Source: Acidobacteriota bacterium (GTDB taxonomy: Bacteria; Acidobacteriota; Blastocatellia; Pyrinomonadales; Pyrinomonadaceae). From it: 64,000 nucleotides of DNA. Location of the stretch: the NCBI GenBank assembly GCA_019242475.1, contig JAFAVK010000023.1, positions 92,820 through 156,819 on the forward strand, read 5' to 3'. The position numbers and the translations under genes are program-made. Of the stretch, positions 24,992-34,124 are shown piece after piece. The notes under the pieces were generated by a model. That model was not told where the DNA came from, did not search any database, and saw only the letters and a program-made list of their open reading frames with translations. How positions within the stretch are numbered: the stretch's first letter is position 1; each line of letters starts with the position of its first letter.

Positions 24992-27900
24992 ATGAGCGCA
25001 GACGAGTCGAAAGTGTCGGGCAGTCCGGCCGGAGCCGCCGAAACGCCCCGGGGCCGGGAGGAAGAGCGGGTCGCGGCGACCATCGGCAACTGGAAGAGAA
25101 AACTCCTCGACGTGAGCAAGCGCAACCGCGCCCTCAACTTCAAGCCGAACAAGGTCACGACCGTCGCCGTCATGGACGAGCAGCCGGCGGAGGTGTTCCG
25201 CCTCCTGTACCTGCGCGAGGGGCAGATGCGCTTCCTGCCCGCGCCGCCGAAGGCAGAGGAGACGCAACCCCCGACCGCCGCGCCCGCGACGACTCCCGAC
25301 GCCGTCGCCGATGAAGGTTCAGAAGACTACGGCCCGTCGCCCGACTTCATCCCCTACGTGACCGCCGAACTGGACGCGCGGCACACGGACGAGTTTCTGC
25401 AAACAGCCGCGACCGCGGAAGACCTCGACAAGTCGCTCCGGCGCATCGCCGACCAGGCGCAGGTGAGCCTCGAAGAGCAGGGCGTCAACACGCTCTTCCT
25501 CGCGCTCGGGATGCTGCATTACAAGGAGTCCACGGCGTCGCAGGAGGTGTTCCGCGCGCCCCTGGTGCTGCTGCCCGTCTCTTTGCAGCGCAAGAGCGCG
25601 CGCGCCGGCTACACCCTCGGCGCGACCGACGACGACCCACTCGTCAACCCCGCGCTGGCCGAGCACCTGCGGCGCTCCTTCGGCATCACGCTGCCTGAAC
25701 TCCCCGACCTCACGAACCTGCCCGAGCAGTACGACCTGCAACAGCTCTTCGCCGAGACGGCCGAGGCGGTCAGAGGGCAGGACGGGTGGCACGTGAAGAC
25801 GGACATCGCCCTCTCCTTCTTCTCGTTCCAGAAGTTCGTCATGTACAAAGACCTCGAAGTGAACGCCGACGCCTTCGGCGCGCACCCGCTCGTCCGCCAG
25901 ATCATCCTGCGCAGCGGCAGCAGCCTGCGCGCTCTGCCGGATGAAGTCCGCGCAGCTGAGCTGGACATGGAGTTCCCGCCCGAACGCACGGCGCAGGTCG
26001 TCAACGCCGATTCGAGCCAGCTCCGCGCGATCCTCGCCGTCTCGCGCCGACACGACCTCGTGCTCGAAGGCCCGCCGGGCACGGGCAAGTCGCAGACGAT
26101 CACCAACCTCATCGCGCAGGCGCTCTCCGAGGGCAAGTCGGTGCTCTTCGTCGCCGAGAAGATGGCCGCGCTCGAAGTCGTCCACGGCCGCCTGGTCGAG
26201 GCGGGCCTCGGCGAGTTCTGCCTTGAGCTGCACTCGACGAAGGCGAACAAGCGCGCCGTGATGCAGGAGCTCGCCTCCGCGCTCGACGCCTCGCTCCAGC
26301 GGCCGCGCGTCGAAGAGTCTGCGACCGCGCGCATCGGTGCCGTGCGCGACGAGCTGACCGCCTACGCGCGCGCCTTGCACGAGCCTTTCGGCGCGCTCGG
26401 CAGCTCGCCGTATCAAGCCTACGGCGAGCTGGAAAGGGTTCTCGCCGCGCCGAAGCTCAGGCTCGCGCGCGGGGTCGAAGCCGTGACGCGCGAGGAGCTG
26501 GAGGGGGCCGAAAGAGACCTGCGCGACCTGGCCGAAGCCGCGCAGCCGGTCGGGAATCCTTCCGCCCACCCGTGGCGCGACACGACGCGCGCCTTCTATT
26601 CGGAGCAAGACCTGGACGACGCGCGCGAGCTGCTCGACTCTTTACGCGCCCGCCTCGCACGGGTCTTGGAGTTGGCGGCGCGGGCACAGGCCGACTTCAG
26701 CCTGCCGCCGATCAGCACCTTCGCCGAGGTGCGCGCCGCCGCGTCCGTCGCCGCCCTGATGGCACGCTCCCCCGGCGCGCCGCTCGCGGTGCTTCAGAGT
26801 GAAGCTTGGAACTCCCCGCCGCGCGCGGCGGTCGAGGCCGTCGCCCGAGGCCGCGCGCTGAGGGCTCTGCGCGAAGAGGTCGAGGCCAAGTTCGACGCGC
26901 GCGTCCTGGACGAAGAGCACGCGGGAGAGATCGAGTTCGTCGAGGCGAAGGAGCAGAGCCCGTTGCGCTTCCTCAACTTCCTGAGCGGACGCTTCCGCGC
27001 GGTCAGGGGGCGCTGGCTCGGCTACCGCCTTCCTTCTTACCAGGCGACGCTGCTCGGGCAGGCCGCGGACATGCGCAAGGTCGAGGCGCTGCGCCGCGAG
27101 CGCGAGCGCCTCGCGGCCGAAGATGCTCGGGCGCGCGACCTCTTCGGCGCGCTCTGGCAGGGAGAGGCGTCCGACTGGGACGCCCTCGACACGTACATCA
27201 AATGGGTCGTCGAGTTCCGCGGCGCGTGCGTCGCGAGCGGACTGCGCGAACAGGTGCTCGCCGTCGCCTCGCGCCCGCACCCTGATGTGTCCGTCGTCGA
27301 ACGCCTGCGCGACGAGTCGGACGGAGCGCAGAAGCTTTTGGACGAGCTGCGCGCTCACGTCGGCTGGCCGGGCGACTACTTGAGAGATGCGCCGCTAGAA
27401 GAGATCGGGGGGCGCGTCGAGGCGCTCTTCCAGAACCTGCACCTCGCGCCGCGTTGGGCCGCGTTCGAGCAGGCGCGTGCGAAGGTCGCGGCGGGGCTGG
27501 CCGCGGAGCTGCTCGACGCCGGCATGCGCGGCGAGGTCGCGTTCCCCGACCTCGCGGCAGCGTTCCGCCGCGCCTTCCTGCAACGCTGGCTCGGCGAAGT
27601 CGTGCAGCGGCGCGAGCCGCTGCTGCGCTTCAACACGCTCACGCACGAGCAGCGCGTCGCGGAGTTTCGCGCGCTCGACGAGAGGGTGCTGGTCGAGAAT
27701 CGCGCGGAACTCGTGCGGCGTCTGCGCGACCGCGTGCAGGCGAGCTTGCGCACGCCGGAGGCCGTCGAGGGCCTCCGCTTCCTCCGCCCGCAGCTCACGC
27801 GGCAGAGGGGCTTGAGCCCTTTGCGGACGACCTTCCAAAGGTCTTACGCGGCGATCCGCGCCATCAAGCCCGTCTTCCTGATGAGCCCACTCACGGCGGC

Positions 27901-29857
27901 GCAGTTGCTCGACGGCAAGGCGCAGGGATTCGACCTCGTCATCTTCGACGAGGCGAGCCAACTGCCCGCGGAGGACGCGGTCGGGGCCATCGCGCGCGGC
28001 CGGCAGCTCGTGGTCGTCGGCGACCCGAAGCAGCTCCCGCCCACGAACTTCTTCTCCGTGATGAGCGGCACGGTGGCCGCGCCTGTGGGAGATGACGGGA
28101 CGCCCCTGTTCGAGGATAGCGAGAGCATCCTCGAAGAGTTCGCCGGCTCAGGCGCGCCGATGACGCGCCTGAAGTGGCACTACCGCAGCGCACACGAGTC
28201 GCTCATCAACTTCTCGAACGTCAGCTTCTACGACTCAGACCTCTACACCTTCCCCAGCGTGGAGACCGACAGCCAGCACGCGGGGCTCTCGTTCGAGTAC
28301 GTGGCCGACGGCGTCTACGAGGGCAAGGGGCTGAACCTGAAGGAGGCCCGCCGCGTGGCCGACGCCGTCATGCGCTTCGCCAAAGAACAGGCGGCGGGCA
28401 AGGGGCGCGGCGGGCCGGAACTGTCGCTCGGAGTCGGCACCTTCAACCTGCGCCAGCAGCTCGCGGTGCAGGACGAGCTCGAAGTCCGGCGGCGGCAAGA
28501 CCCGAGCGTCGAATGGTTCTTCGCGCGCGCGCGGCGCGAGCCCTTCTTCGTCAAGAACCTTGAGAACATACAGGGCGACGAGCGCGACGTCATCTTCCTC
28601 AGCGTCACGTACGCGAAGGACGCCGCGGGCGTGCTCCGCTACAACTTCGGCCCGCTGAACGGCGAGAACGGCTGGCGCAGGTTGAACGTCCTGACGACGC
28701 GCGCGCGGCAGGGCATGCGCGTCTTCTCCTCGATGAAGGGCGACGAGATCAACCCGGCGCACGCCGCCTCGCAGGGGCCGCAGTTGCTGCGCAGCTTCCT
28801 CCTCTACGCCGAGCGCGGGCGGCTCGACTCCACGACAGCCTCCGCCGCCGCCGAGACCGAATCGCCCTTCGAGCGCGAGGTCTTCACGGAGCTGACGCGG
28901 CGCGGCCTGACACTCCAGCCGCAGGTCGGCGTCGCGGGCTACCGGATAGATTTCGGCGTGCGCGACGAGGAGATGCCCGGCCGCTACCTCTGCGGCATCG
29001 AGTGCGACGGGGCGGCCTACCACTCGTCCGAGACCGCGCGCGACCGCGACCGCCTCCGCCAGCAGGTGCTCGAAGCGCGCGGCTGGACGATTCACAGGCT
29101 GTGGTCAACCGACTGGTTCAAAGACCGCGCCGGGCAGATCGAGCGGCTGCTCGGACTCGTCGAGGAGACGCGGCGCAAGGCGCGCGAAGACCGTGCGGCC
29201 GAGGCGGAGGCACGCGAGCGGCTCGCCGCGCTCGAACAGGAGGAGGCGCGGCTGGCTCAGGAAGAAGGCTCGAATAATGCTCCGGCGCAAAGCACGGCGG
29301 CGCACACCACGCCCGCCGCGGAGCCTTACGTCTTCGCCGAGACGCCGCCCCTCTACGCCGGTCAAGACTTCCACGCCGCGCCCGCGGCGTTCATCGGCCG
29401 CGCGATTGAAGACGCCGCTCGTGTGGAAGCGCCGCTGCACATCAGAGACCTGGCGGCCCGCGTCGTCGCGCTGTGGGGGTACGAGCAGGTGAGTTCAAAG
29501 ATGCTGGCGCGCGTCCGCGCCGTCGCCGAAGAGGGCGCGCGGCAGGGGCGCATCGGCCTGCGTGGAGACTTCGTCTATCGAACCGACGAGGCGGGGGCGG
29601 TCGCGGTGCGTTCGCGCGCGGGCACGAAGATTCCGCCGGAGCGCATCTCGCCGGAAGAGTACCGGGCCGCCGTCCTGCTGGTGCTGCGGGCGGGCGACGG
29701 CGTCGAACGCAGGGCGCTGACGAATGCCGCCCGCTCCCTCTTCGGCTTCGGCCGCACGGGGACGAACCTCGACTCGCACATCGGCGCCGCCATCGACGAG
29801 TTACTCGCGGCCGAGGTCATCGGCGAGGGCAGCACGGGGCTCTCTCTGCGGGCGTAA
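24992..29857 (+). CDS. DUF4011 helicase with Vsr-like (MTES_1575) nuclease and DUF3320
   Basis: The 1621-residue protein has, in order: DUF4011 (about 30-300, NWKRKLLDVSKRNRALNF); SF1 helicase Walker A GPPGTGKS (360-367); a long helical insertion (400-940); VIFDEASQ (983-990), GDPKQLPP (1010-1017), NIQGDERDVIFLS and VLTTRARQGM; a Vsr/MTES_1575 nuclease (about 1290-1395) with YRIDFGV, IECDGAAYHSS and GWTIHRLWSTDWF; a coiled segment; and DUF3320 (about 1470-1600). Proteins of this architecture have been reported as single-gene antiphage systems (I recall the name Hhe). Position behind a methyltransferase and a second nuclease-helicase supports defence. All motifs look intact. Confidence 0.85.
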   Translation: MSADESKVSGSPAGAAETPRGREEERVAATIGNWKRKLLDVSKRNRALNFKPNKVTTVAVMDEQPAEVFRLLYLREGQMRFLPAPPKAEETQPPTAAPATTPDAVADEGSEDYGPSPDFIPYVTAELDARHTDEFLQTAATAEDLDKSLRRIADQAQVSLEEQGVNTLFLALGMLHYKESTASQEVFRAPLVLLPVSLQRKSARAGYTLGATDDDPLVNPALAEHLRRSFGITLPELPDLTNLPEQYDLQQLFAETAEAVRGQDGWHVKTDIALSFFSFQKFVMYKDLEVNADAFGAHPLVRQIILRSGSSLRALPDEVRAAELDMEFPPERTAQVVNADSSQLRAILAVSRRHDLVLEGPPGTGKSQTITNLIAQALSEGKSVLFVAEKMAALEVVHGRLVEAGLGEFCLELHSTKANKRAVMQELASALDASLQRPRVEESATARIGAVRDELTAYARALHEPFGALGSSPYQAYGELERVLAAPKLRLARGVEAVTREELEGAERDLRDLAEAAQPVGNPSAHPWRDTTRAFYSEQDLDDARELLDSLRARLARVLELAARAQADFSLPPISTFAEVRAAASVAALMARSPGAPLAVLQSEAWNSPPRAAVEAVARGRALRALREEVEAKFDARVLDEEHAGEIEFVEAKEQSPLRFLNFLSGRFRAVRGRWLGYRLPSYQATLLGQAADMRKVEALRRERERLAAEDARARDLFGALWQGEASDWDALDTYIKWVVEFRGACVASGLREQVLAVASRPHPDVSVVERLRDESDGAQKLLDELRAHVGWPGDYLRDAPLEEIGGRVEALFQNLHLAPRWAAFEQARAKVAAGLAAELLDAGMRGEVAFPDLAAAFRRAFLQRWLGEVVQRREPLLRFNTLTHEQRVAEFRALDERVLVENRAELVRRLRDRVQASLRTPEAVEGLRFLRPQLTRQRGLSPLRTTFQRSYAAIRAIKPVFLMSPLTAAQLLDGKAQGFDLVIFDEASQLPAEDAVGAIARGRQLVVVGDPKQLPPTNFFSVMSGTVAAPVGDDGTPLFEDSESILEEFAGSGAPMTRLKWHYRSAHESLINFSNVSFYDSDLYTFPSVETDSQHAGLSFEYVADGVYEGKGLNLKEARRVADAVMRFAKEQAAGKGRGGPELSLGVGTFNLRQQLAVQDELEVRRRQDPSVEWFFARARREPFFVKNLENIQGDERDVIFLSVTYAKDAAGVLRYNFGPLNGENGWRRLNVLTTRARQGMRVFSSMKGDEINPAHAASQGPQLLRSFLLYAERGRLDSTTASAAAETESPFEREVFTELTRRGLTLQPQVGVAGYRIDFGVRDEEMPGRYLCGIECDGAAYHSSETARDRDRLRQQVLEARGWTIHRLWSTDWFKDRAGQIERLLGLVEETRRKAREDRAAEAEARERLAALEQEEARLAQEEGSNNAPAQSTAAHTTPAAEPYVFAETPPLYAGQDFHAAPAAFIGRAIEDAARVEAPLHIRDLAARVVALWGYEQVSSKMLARVRAVAEEGARQGRIGLRGDFVYRTDEAGAVAVRSRAGTKIPPERISPEEYRAAVLLVLRAGDGVERRALTNAARSLFGFGRTGTNLDSHIGAAIDELLAAEVIGEGSTGLSLRA

Positions 29858-29884
29858 GCCTCGGCGGGCAAGCGGAGTTAGCAA

Positions 29885-31672
29885 TCAGCGGATGCGCGTC
29901 ATCTGGCGCCAGAAGAAGCGGCCGAGGCGTGAGAAGGCGTTGCGGTCGCGGGCGGCCTGCTGCTGCTCGGGGGTGAAGCCGAGGGCGGCGAGGAGCTGCG
30001 GGTTGGGCGGGGCGATGTCTTCGTCGCCGTGGCGCTCGGAGAGCCAGCGGTTGAAGGTGCGCGTGAGCGCGCGGCGCTGCGGGAGTTCGGCGACCGCCGC
30101 GAAGGCGGCGCGGAGGTCTTCGGTCTCCGCCACTTCTAAACGGTTCGCCTCGTAGTAGCCGCGCAGCGCTTTGAAGAAGCGCTCCTCGCCTAGAAGCCTG
30201 CGCAGCTCGACGAACATGAGCGCGCCCTTGCCGGCGACGACCGCGGCGTACTGGAAGGAGTTGCGGTACTCGCGCGCGGGGCGGTCGGCCGTCACGTCCT
30301 CGCCGCCGAAGGTGCGGTAGACCTGGTAGACGCCGCGGAGCTGGTCGTCCTGCACCTGCTGCGCGCTCTCCGCGCCGCGCACGTCCTGCACGTAGAGCAG
30401 CGCCGAGAACTGCGAGAGCGCCTCGTGCAGCACGGGCTCGCGCGCGGGGTCGCTGCCGACCGCGCCGCCCCACCACTGCCGCGCCACGCCCTGCGCCGCG
30501 GCGAACTCAAGATTATCCTCGACGCTCGCGCGCTGCTCGCGCACCAGCTCGGGCAGCGCGCGCATCGCGGGCGAGTCGAAGTCCACGTAGAAGGCGCCGG
30601 CGATGACGGCGAGCCCGGAGAACTCCGCACTGCCGAAGCCGGCGACGAGCGGCGCCTCCGTCACCGTGACGCTCTTGAGGGGCAGCGGGCCGAAGCGCGC
30701 CGCGAACGTGCGCGCCGCGTCGGCCGCAACGTTGAGGACGCGCCGCCCGACCTTCTCGTGCTCGGGCGTGTAGACGGAGCGCACGCGGACGCCGCCCGCC
30801 TCGCGCTCCTCCGCGCGCAAAGTGCGGCCCGCCACGAGCGCGAAGCCGCGCAGGTCTTCGCCCGCGAAGGCGAACTGGGGTTTGTGCCCCGGGCCTGGCT
30901 CCGGCCCCTGCCCGCAGGAGGCGAAGAGGTTGACGCCCTCGGCGGTCTCGACCTCGACCTCGTAGTCGGCCACGTCGGTGAAGAAGGTCTCGCCGACGCT
31001 CGGCTCGACCTTGCGCTGCCAGTCGTCGCCCTCGCGCGCGGCGAGGACGGGGTGGAAGCCGGCGAGCATCATCACGCCGCGCGAGACGAAGTTGGTGTCG
31101 CGCGCGCGCCGTATCTCGCGCGTGTCGCGCATGGCCGCGCCGACCTGCTGGACGACGTGCGCCGTGAGGCTCGTCTCGTCGGGGTCGATCTCGGGGACGG
31201 TGCCTTTGAAGGCGAGCTCGATCTCGGCGGCCGTGCCGGGCGCGACCGCCTCGCGGAGCTGGACGCGCAGCGTCACCGCGTCGGCGTCATCCGCCGTGAA
31301 GGGGAGCAGCTGGCCGCCTTCGCCCGCGCGCACCGCGGTCACCAGGAGTCGCGGCTCTTCGGGCGCGGCCGCGTCGGCCTGCGCGCCCGCGCGCTCGTCC
31401 TCCGCGCGCAGGTTCGGGTAGAGGTGGAAGTAGACGACCGACGCCGGGCGGTCGTCGAGGTTCACCCAGCGCACGCGCTCGCGCCCCGTGTACGTGCGCG
31501 CGTCGAAGTCCAAATCGAAATTGATGCGGTAGAGCGTGCGCGGCAGTTCGTTCTTCGCCTGCCTGTTCGCGCCGCCTTGCCGCGCGAGCGCCGCGCAGAG
31601 CAGGGCGAGTGACAGCAGCGTGAGCGCCGCCAAACGACCCGGAAGAATTGTTACTGCTCCGCCTTGTTTCAT
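29885..31672 (-). CDS. Second M1-peptidase-like protein with lost active site
   Basis: The 595-residue protein starts at ATG 31672, chosen because a signal peptide follows (hydrophobic 11-30). The M1-like beta domain (45-290) leads to a peptidase-like domain in which the residues before QWWG read QGVAR (394-398) instead of HEXXH; both zinc histidines and the catalytic Glu are gone. The later Glu (LHEALSQF, 417) remains. Helical C-terminal region to 595. It follows the HEAT-cyclophilin gene by 25 bp on the same strand and is likely cotranscribed. Role is inferred as non-enzymatic binding. It parallels the protein at 1110-3320. Confidence 0.72.
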   Translation of the reverse strand: MKQGGAVTILPGRLAALTLLSLALLCAALARQGGANRQAKNELPRTLYRINFDLDFDARTYTGRERVRWVNLDDRPASVVYFHLYPNLRAEDERAGAQADAAAPEEPRLLVTAVRAGEGGQLLPFTADDADAVTLRVQLREAVAPGTAAEIELAFKGTVPEIDPDETSLTAHVVQQVGAAMRDTREIRRARDTNFVSRGVMMLAGFHPVLAAREGDDWQRKVEPSVGETFFTDVADYEVEVETAEGVNLFASCGQGPEPGPGHKPQFAFAGEDLRGFALVAGRTLRAEEREAGGVRVRSVYTPEHEKVGRRVLNVAADAARTFAARFGPLPLKSVTVTEAPLVAGFGSAEFSGLAVIAGAFYVDFDSPAMRALPELVREQRASVEDNLEFAAAQGVARQWWGGAVGSDPAREPVLHEALSQFSALLYVQDVRGAESAQQVQDDQLRGVYQVYRTFGGEDVTADRPAREYRNSFQYAAVVAGKGALMFVELRRLLGEERFFKALRGYYEANRLEVAETEDLRAAFAAVAELPQRRALTRTFNRWLSERHGDEDIAPPNPQLLAALGFTPEQQQAARDRNAFSRLGRFFWRQMTRIR

Positions 31673-31697
31673 CGACAGCCTTCCGCCTCGATGTCTT

Positions 31698-33980
31698 TCA
31701 ACGTCCGCGCTCGGTGATGGTGACGGAGCGGATGCGATCGCCGCGCACGATGCGGTCAACCACGTCCATCCCCTCGACGACGCGGCCGAAGACCGTGTAG
31801 CCGCCGTCAAGGTGCGGCTGCGGCGAGTGCGTGACGAACCACTGCGAGCCGCCCGTGTCCTTGCCCGAGAGCGCCATGCCGACCGCGCCGCGGTTGTACG
31901 GCACCTCGTTGATCTCGCAGCGTATCTGGTAGCCGGGGCCGCCGTTGCCGTCGCCGCGCGGGTCGCCGCCCTGCACGACGAAGTTGGGCACGACGCGGTG
32001 GAAGAGGACGTTGTTGAAGTAGTTCCGACGCGCGAGCCCCACGAAGTTATCGACCGTGAGCGGGGCTTCTTCGGGCAGCAGCTCCATCGTGAACGCCCCC
32101 TTGTCCGTCATAATCACGGCGCGCACGGTCTTGCCGATGCGCGCCAGCGCCCGCTCGTAGTCCTCTCGGTGGTTGCGCGTGTTGACGGTCTCGACCCGGC
32201 GCTCGTTCGCGGGGCCGCCCGCGCGCTCGCGCAGGATGTCGGCCGCGCGGCGCCGCACGAGGTAGTCGGTCGTCGCCTCAAGCGCCGACTTGACGGCCGG
32301 CTCGACCTCCGCCCCCTGCTGCTTCGCGAGCGCGCCCAGGACGGAGAGCGCCGCGTCGTCCGTCTCGTCTTGCAGCGCGCGCGGCAGCGCGTCGGCGAGA
32401 GCGCGCGCGGTGTCGGGCTCGGGCGGCAGTTCCGAGAGGATGTCTGCGGCCGTGGCGCGCGCGATCACGTCCGGGTTGGAGAGCGCCGCGCGCGCGACCG
32501 CGTCGAGGTCAACCGGCTTGAAGGCCGCGAGCGAGCGCAGAAGGTCGGGCAGCGCCGAGGGCGGCGTGGAAGGGCTCTGCACGAGCGCGCGCAGGGCGAT
32601 CTGCGCGTCGGCCTGAAGGCTGACGACGCTGTTGCCGACCTGCGCGCTCGTCACGCCGGCCAGCTCGCCCAGCCCCTGCGCCAGCGCCGAGACCTTCTGC
32701 CAGGTCACGCCCGCCGCGCCGCGCCGCGAGGCTTGCGCGACGAAGTCCGCGACCGCCTTGTCGCGCAGGTACTGCGTCGGCGCGATGCGCGCCAGCGCCG
32801 TCTCGACCTCGGGCGCGACCACGCCGGCCTCGCGCGCCGCGCGGAGCAGCGTCAGCGCGCGCTCGTCGTTCGAGTTCGCGAGCACGCGCCCCATCGCGGT
32901 CGCCACTTCCAAAAGCTCGTTCACTTCGGGCGGGTTCACGGCGCCGCCCACGCGCGCGGACTTGTAGGCGGCGAACAGCTCGCCGCCGCGGCGCACGAGC
33001 GGGTCGGCGGCGCGCGGCTCCTTGATCTGCGCGAGCGCGCGGACGGCGCTCACCCGCACGCGCTCGTCCGCGTCCGTCCCCGCGTGCTGCGCGAGCACTT
33101 CGAAGGCGGCGGCGTCCTCGGCCGCGCCGAGCGCGCGCGCGGCGTTGGCGCGCGCCACCGGGTCGGCGTCCGTCGCCAGCATCACGCGCAGACGTTCGAG
33201 CGACTCCTTCGCGCGCATGCGCGCCAGCGCGTTGGCCGCGTCGGCGCGCACGCGCCCGTCCGTCGAGGCGAGGAAGAGCGCGACCGTGCGCGCGCCGTTC
33301 TCGGGGCGCGCGCGCAGCTCCGCCGTCAGGCCCAGCAGGACGAGCGTGCGGTTCGACTTCGAAAGCCTCTGCTCGGCGGCGAGCGCCGTGTTGATGGTGT
33401 CACCGATTCGCTTCCTCGCGTCGGCGCGCGCCTCCGGGAGCGCGGCGGCGATCTTGCCGAGCGCCTCGACGCAGCGCGCGCGCAGCTCCGTCGATTTCGA
33501 GAGGCGCAAAGCCTCCGTGAGCGCCGCGGCGCCCGACTCGGATTCAATCTCGCCGAGCGCGAAGGCCGCCGTCGCGCGCACCGCCTCGTCGCGGTCTGAG
33601 TTGAGCAGGTTCGAGAGCGGCGCGACCGCGCCCTCGTCGCCGATGCGCCCGGCCGCGAGCGCCGCGCGCGCGCGCACCGCCGCGTTGGAGTCCGCGAGCA
33701 GCTTCCCCAAGTCCGAATCCTCCCAGCGCCGCTCGTCCTCCGCCTGCACGATCTGCAACAGCGTCTCCAGAGGCACGCGCGCGCCCGCGCGACTCTTTGC
33801 GGAGGCGGCCGGCGTCTCCTTCGCCTGCGCCGGCTTCGTCTGAGGCTTCGCCGCGGGCTTCGCTGCGGCGCCCCTCTGCGCGTGTGCGCGGGGCGCGCAC
33901 GCGAGCAGCGCGCAGAGTGCGAGCAGGGCGGCCCGCGCGCCCGCGCGGCCCTTCTCGGAGGCTGTGGGTGTGTTCGGCAT
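31698..33980 (-). CDS. Exported HEAT-repeat protein with C-terminal cyclophilin domain
   Basis: The 760-residue protein starts at ATG 33980 (upstream in-frame sequence is repeat-derived). A hydrophobic export signal (about 15-33) is followed by a Lys/Pro/Ala linker, many HEAT/PBS-lyase-like repeats (about 70-580, for example VRARAALAAGRIGDEGAVAPL), and a cyclophilin-type peptidyl-prolyl isomerase domain (about 600-755) with FHRVVPNFVVQGGDP, GMALSGKDTGGSQWFVT and HLDGGYTVFGRV. Likely a periplasmic chaperone that isomerises proline bonds in bound clients. It is the first gene of a pair with the M1-like protein. Confidence 0.85.
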   Translation of the reverse strand: MPNTPTASEKGRAGARAALLALCALLACAPRAHAQRGAAAKPAAKPQTKPAQAKETPAASAKSRAGARVPLETLLQIVQAEDERRWEDSDLGKLLADSNAAVRARAALAAGRIGDEGAVAPLSNLLNSDRDEAVRATAAFALGEIESESGAAALTEALRLSKSTELRARCVEALGKIAAALPEARADARKRIGDTINTALAAEQRLSKSNRTLVLLGLTAELRARPENGARTVALFLASTDGRVRADAANALARMRAKESLERLRVMLATDADPVARANAARALGAAEDAAAFEVLAQHAGTDADERVRVSAVRALAQIKEPRAADPLVRRGGELFAAYKSARVGGAVNPPEVNELLEVATAMGRVLANSNDERALTLLRAAREAGVVAPEVETALARIAPTQYLRDKAVADFVAQASRRGAAGVTWQKVSALAQGLGELAGVTSAQVGNSVVSLQADAQIALRALVQSPSTPPSALPDLLRSLAAFKPVDLDAVARAALSNPDVIARATAADILSELPPEPDTARALADALPRALQDETDDAALSVLGALAKQQGAEVEPAVKSALEATTDYLVRRRAADILRERAGGPANERRVETVNTRNHREDYERALARIGKTVRAVIMTDKGAFTMELLPEEAPLTVDNFVGLARRNYFNNVLFHRVVPNFVVQGGDPRGDGNGGPGYQIRCEINEVPYNRGAVGMALSGKDTGGSQWFVTHSPQPHLDGGYTVFGRVVEGMDVVDRIVRGDRIRSVTITERGR

Positions 33981-34052
33981 GGGGCTCAAAGGGGACGGAC
34001 GAACGACGGACAGTTTCAAAGGGAAGACCAGGGCTATGCTATCAAAAGGCAA

Positions 34053-34123
34053 GCGTGAACCGTAAACCGTGAACCGTGACAAGAGAAATGCAGTTCTCAC
34101 TTGTCACGGTTCACGGTTCACGC
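34053..34123. repeat. Heptad-armed inverted repeat, GTGAACC family, unequal arms
   Basis: The left arm (34053-34083) has four units: GTGAACC, GTAAACC, GTGAACC, GTGACAA. The reverse complement of the right arm (34100-34123) has three: GTGAACC, GTGAACC, GTGACAA. The inner AAGAGAAATGCAGTTCTCACTT resembles the element at 46884. It lies just after the methyltransferase stop on the minus strand. Confidence 0.85.
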
Positions 34124-34124
34124 C

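Noticed and set aside
19767..29857. Classical type I, type III or BREX locus
   Set aside because: There is no specificity subunit, HsdR/Res, PglZ or BrxC-like protein; the methyltransferase is a D12 single-chain type and the helicases have other architectures.
31536..33599. A 687-codon open frame opposite the HEAT-cyclophilin gene
   Set aside because: Antisense shadow of a repeat protein; composition is nearly all Arg, Ala and Val.
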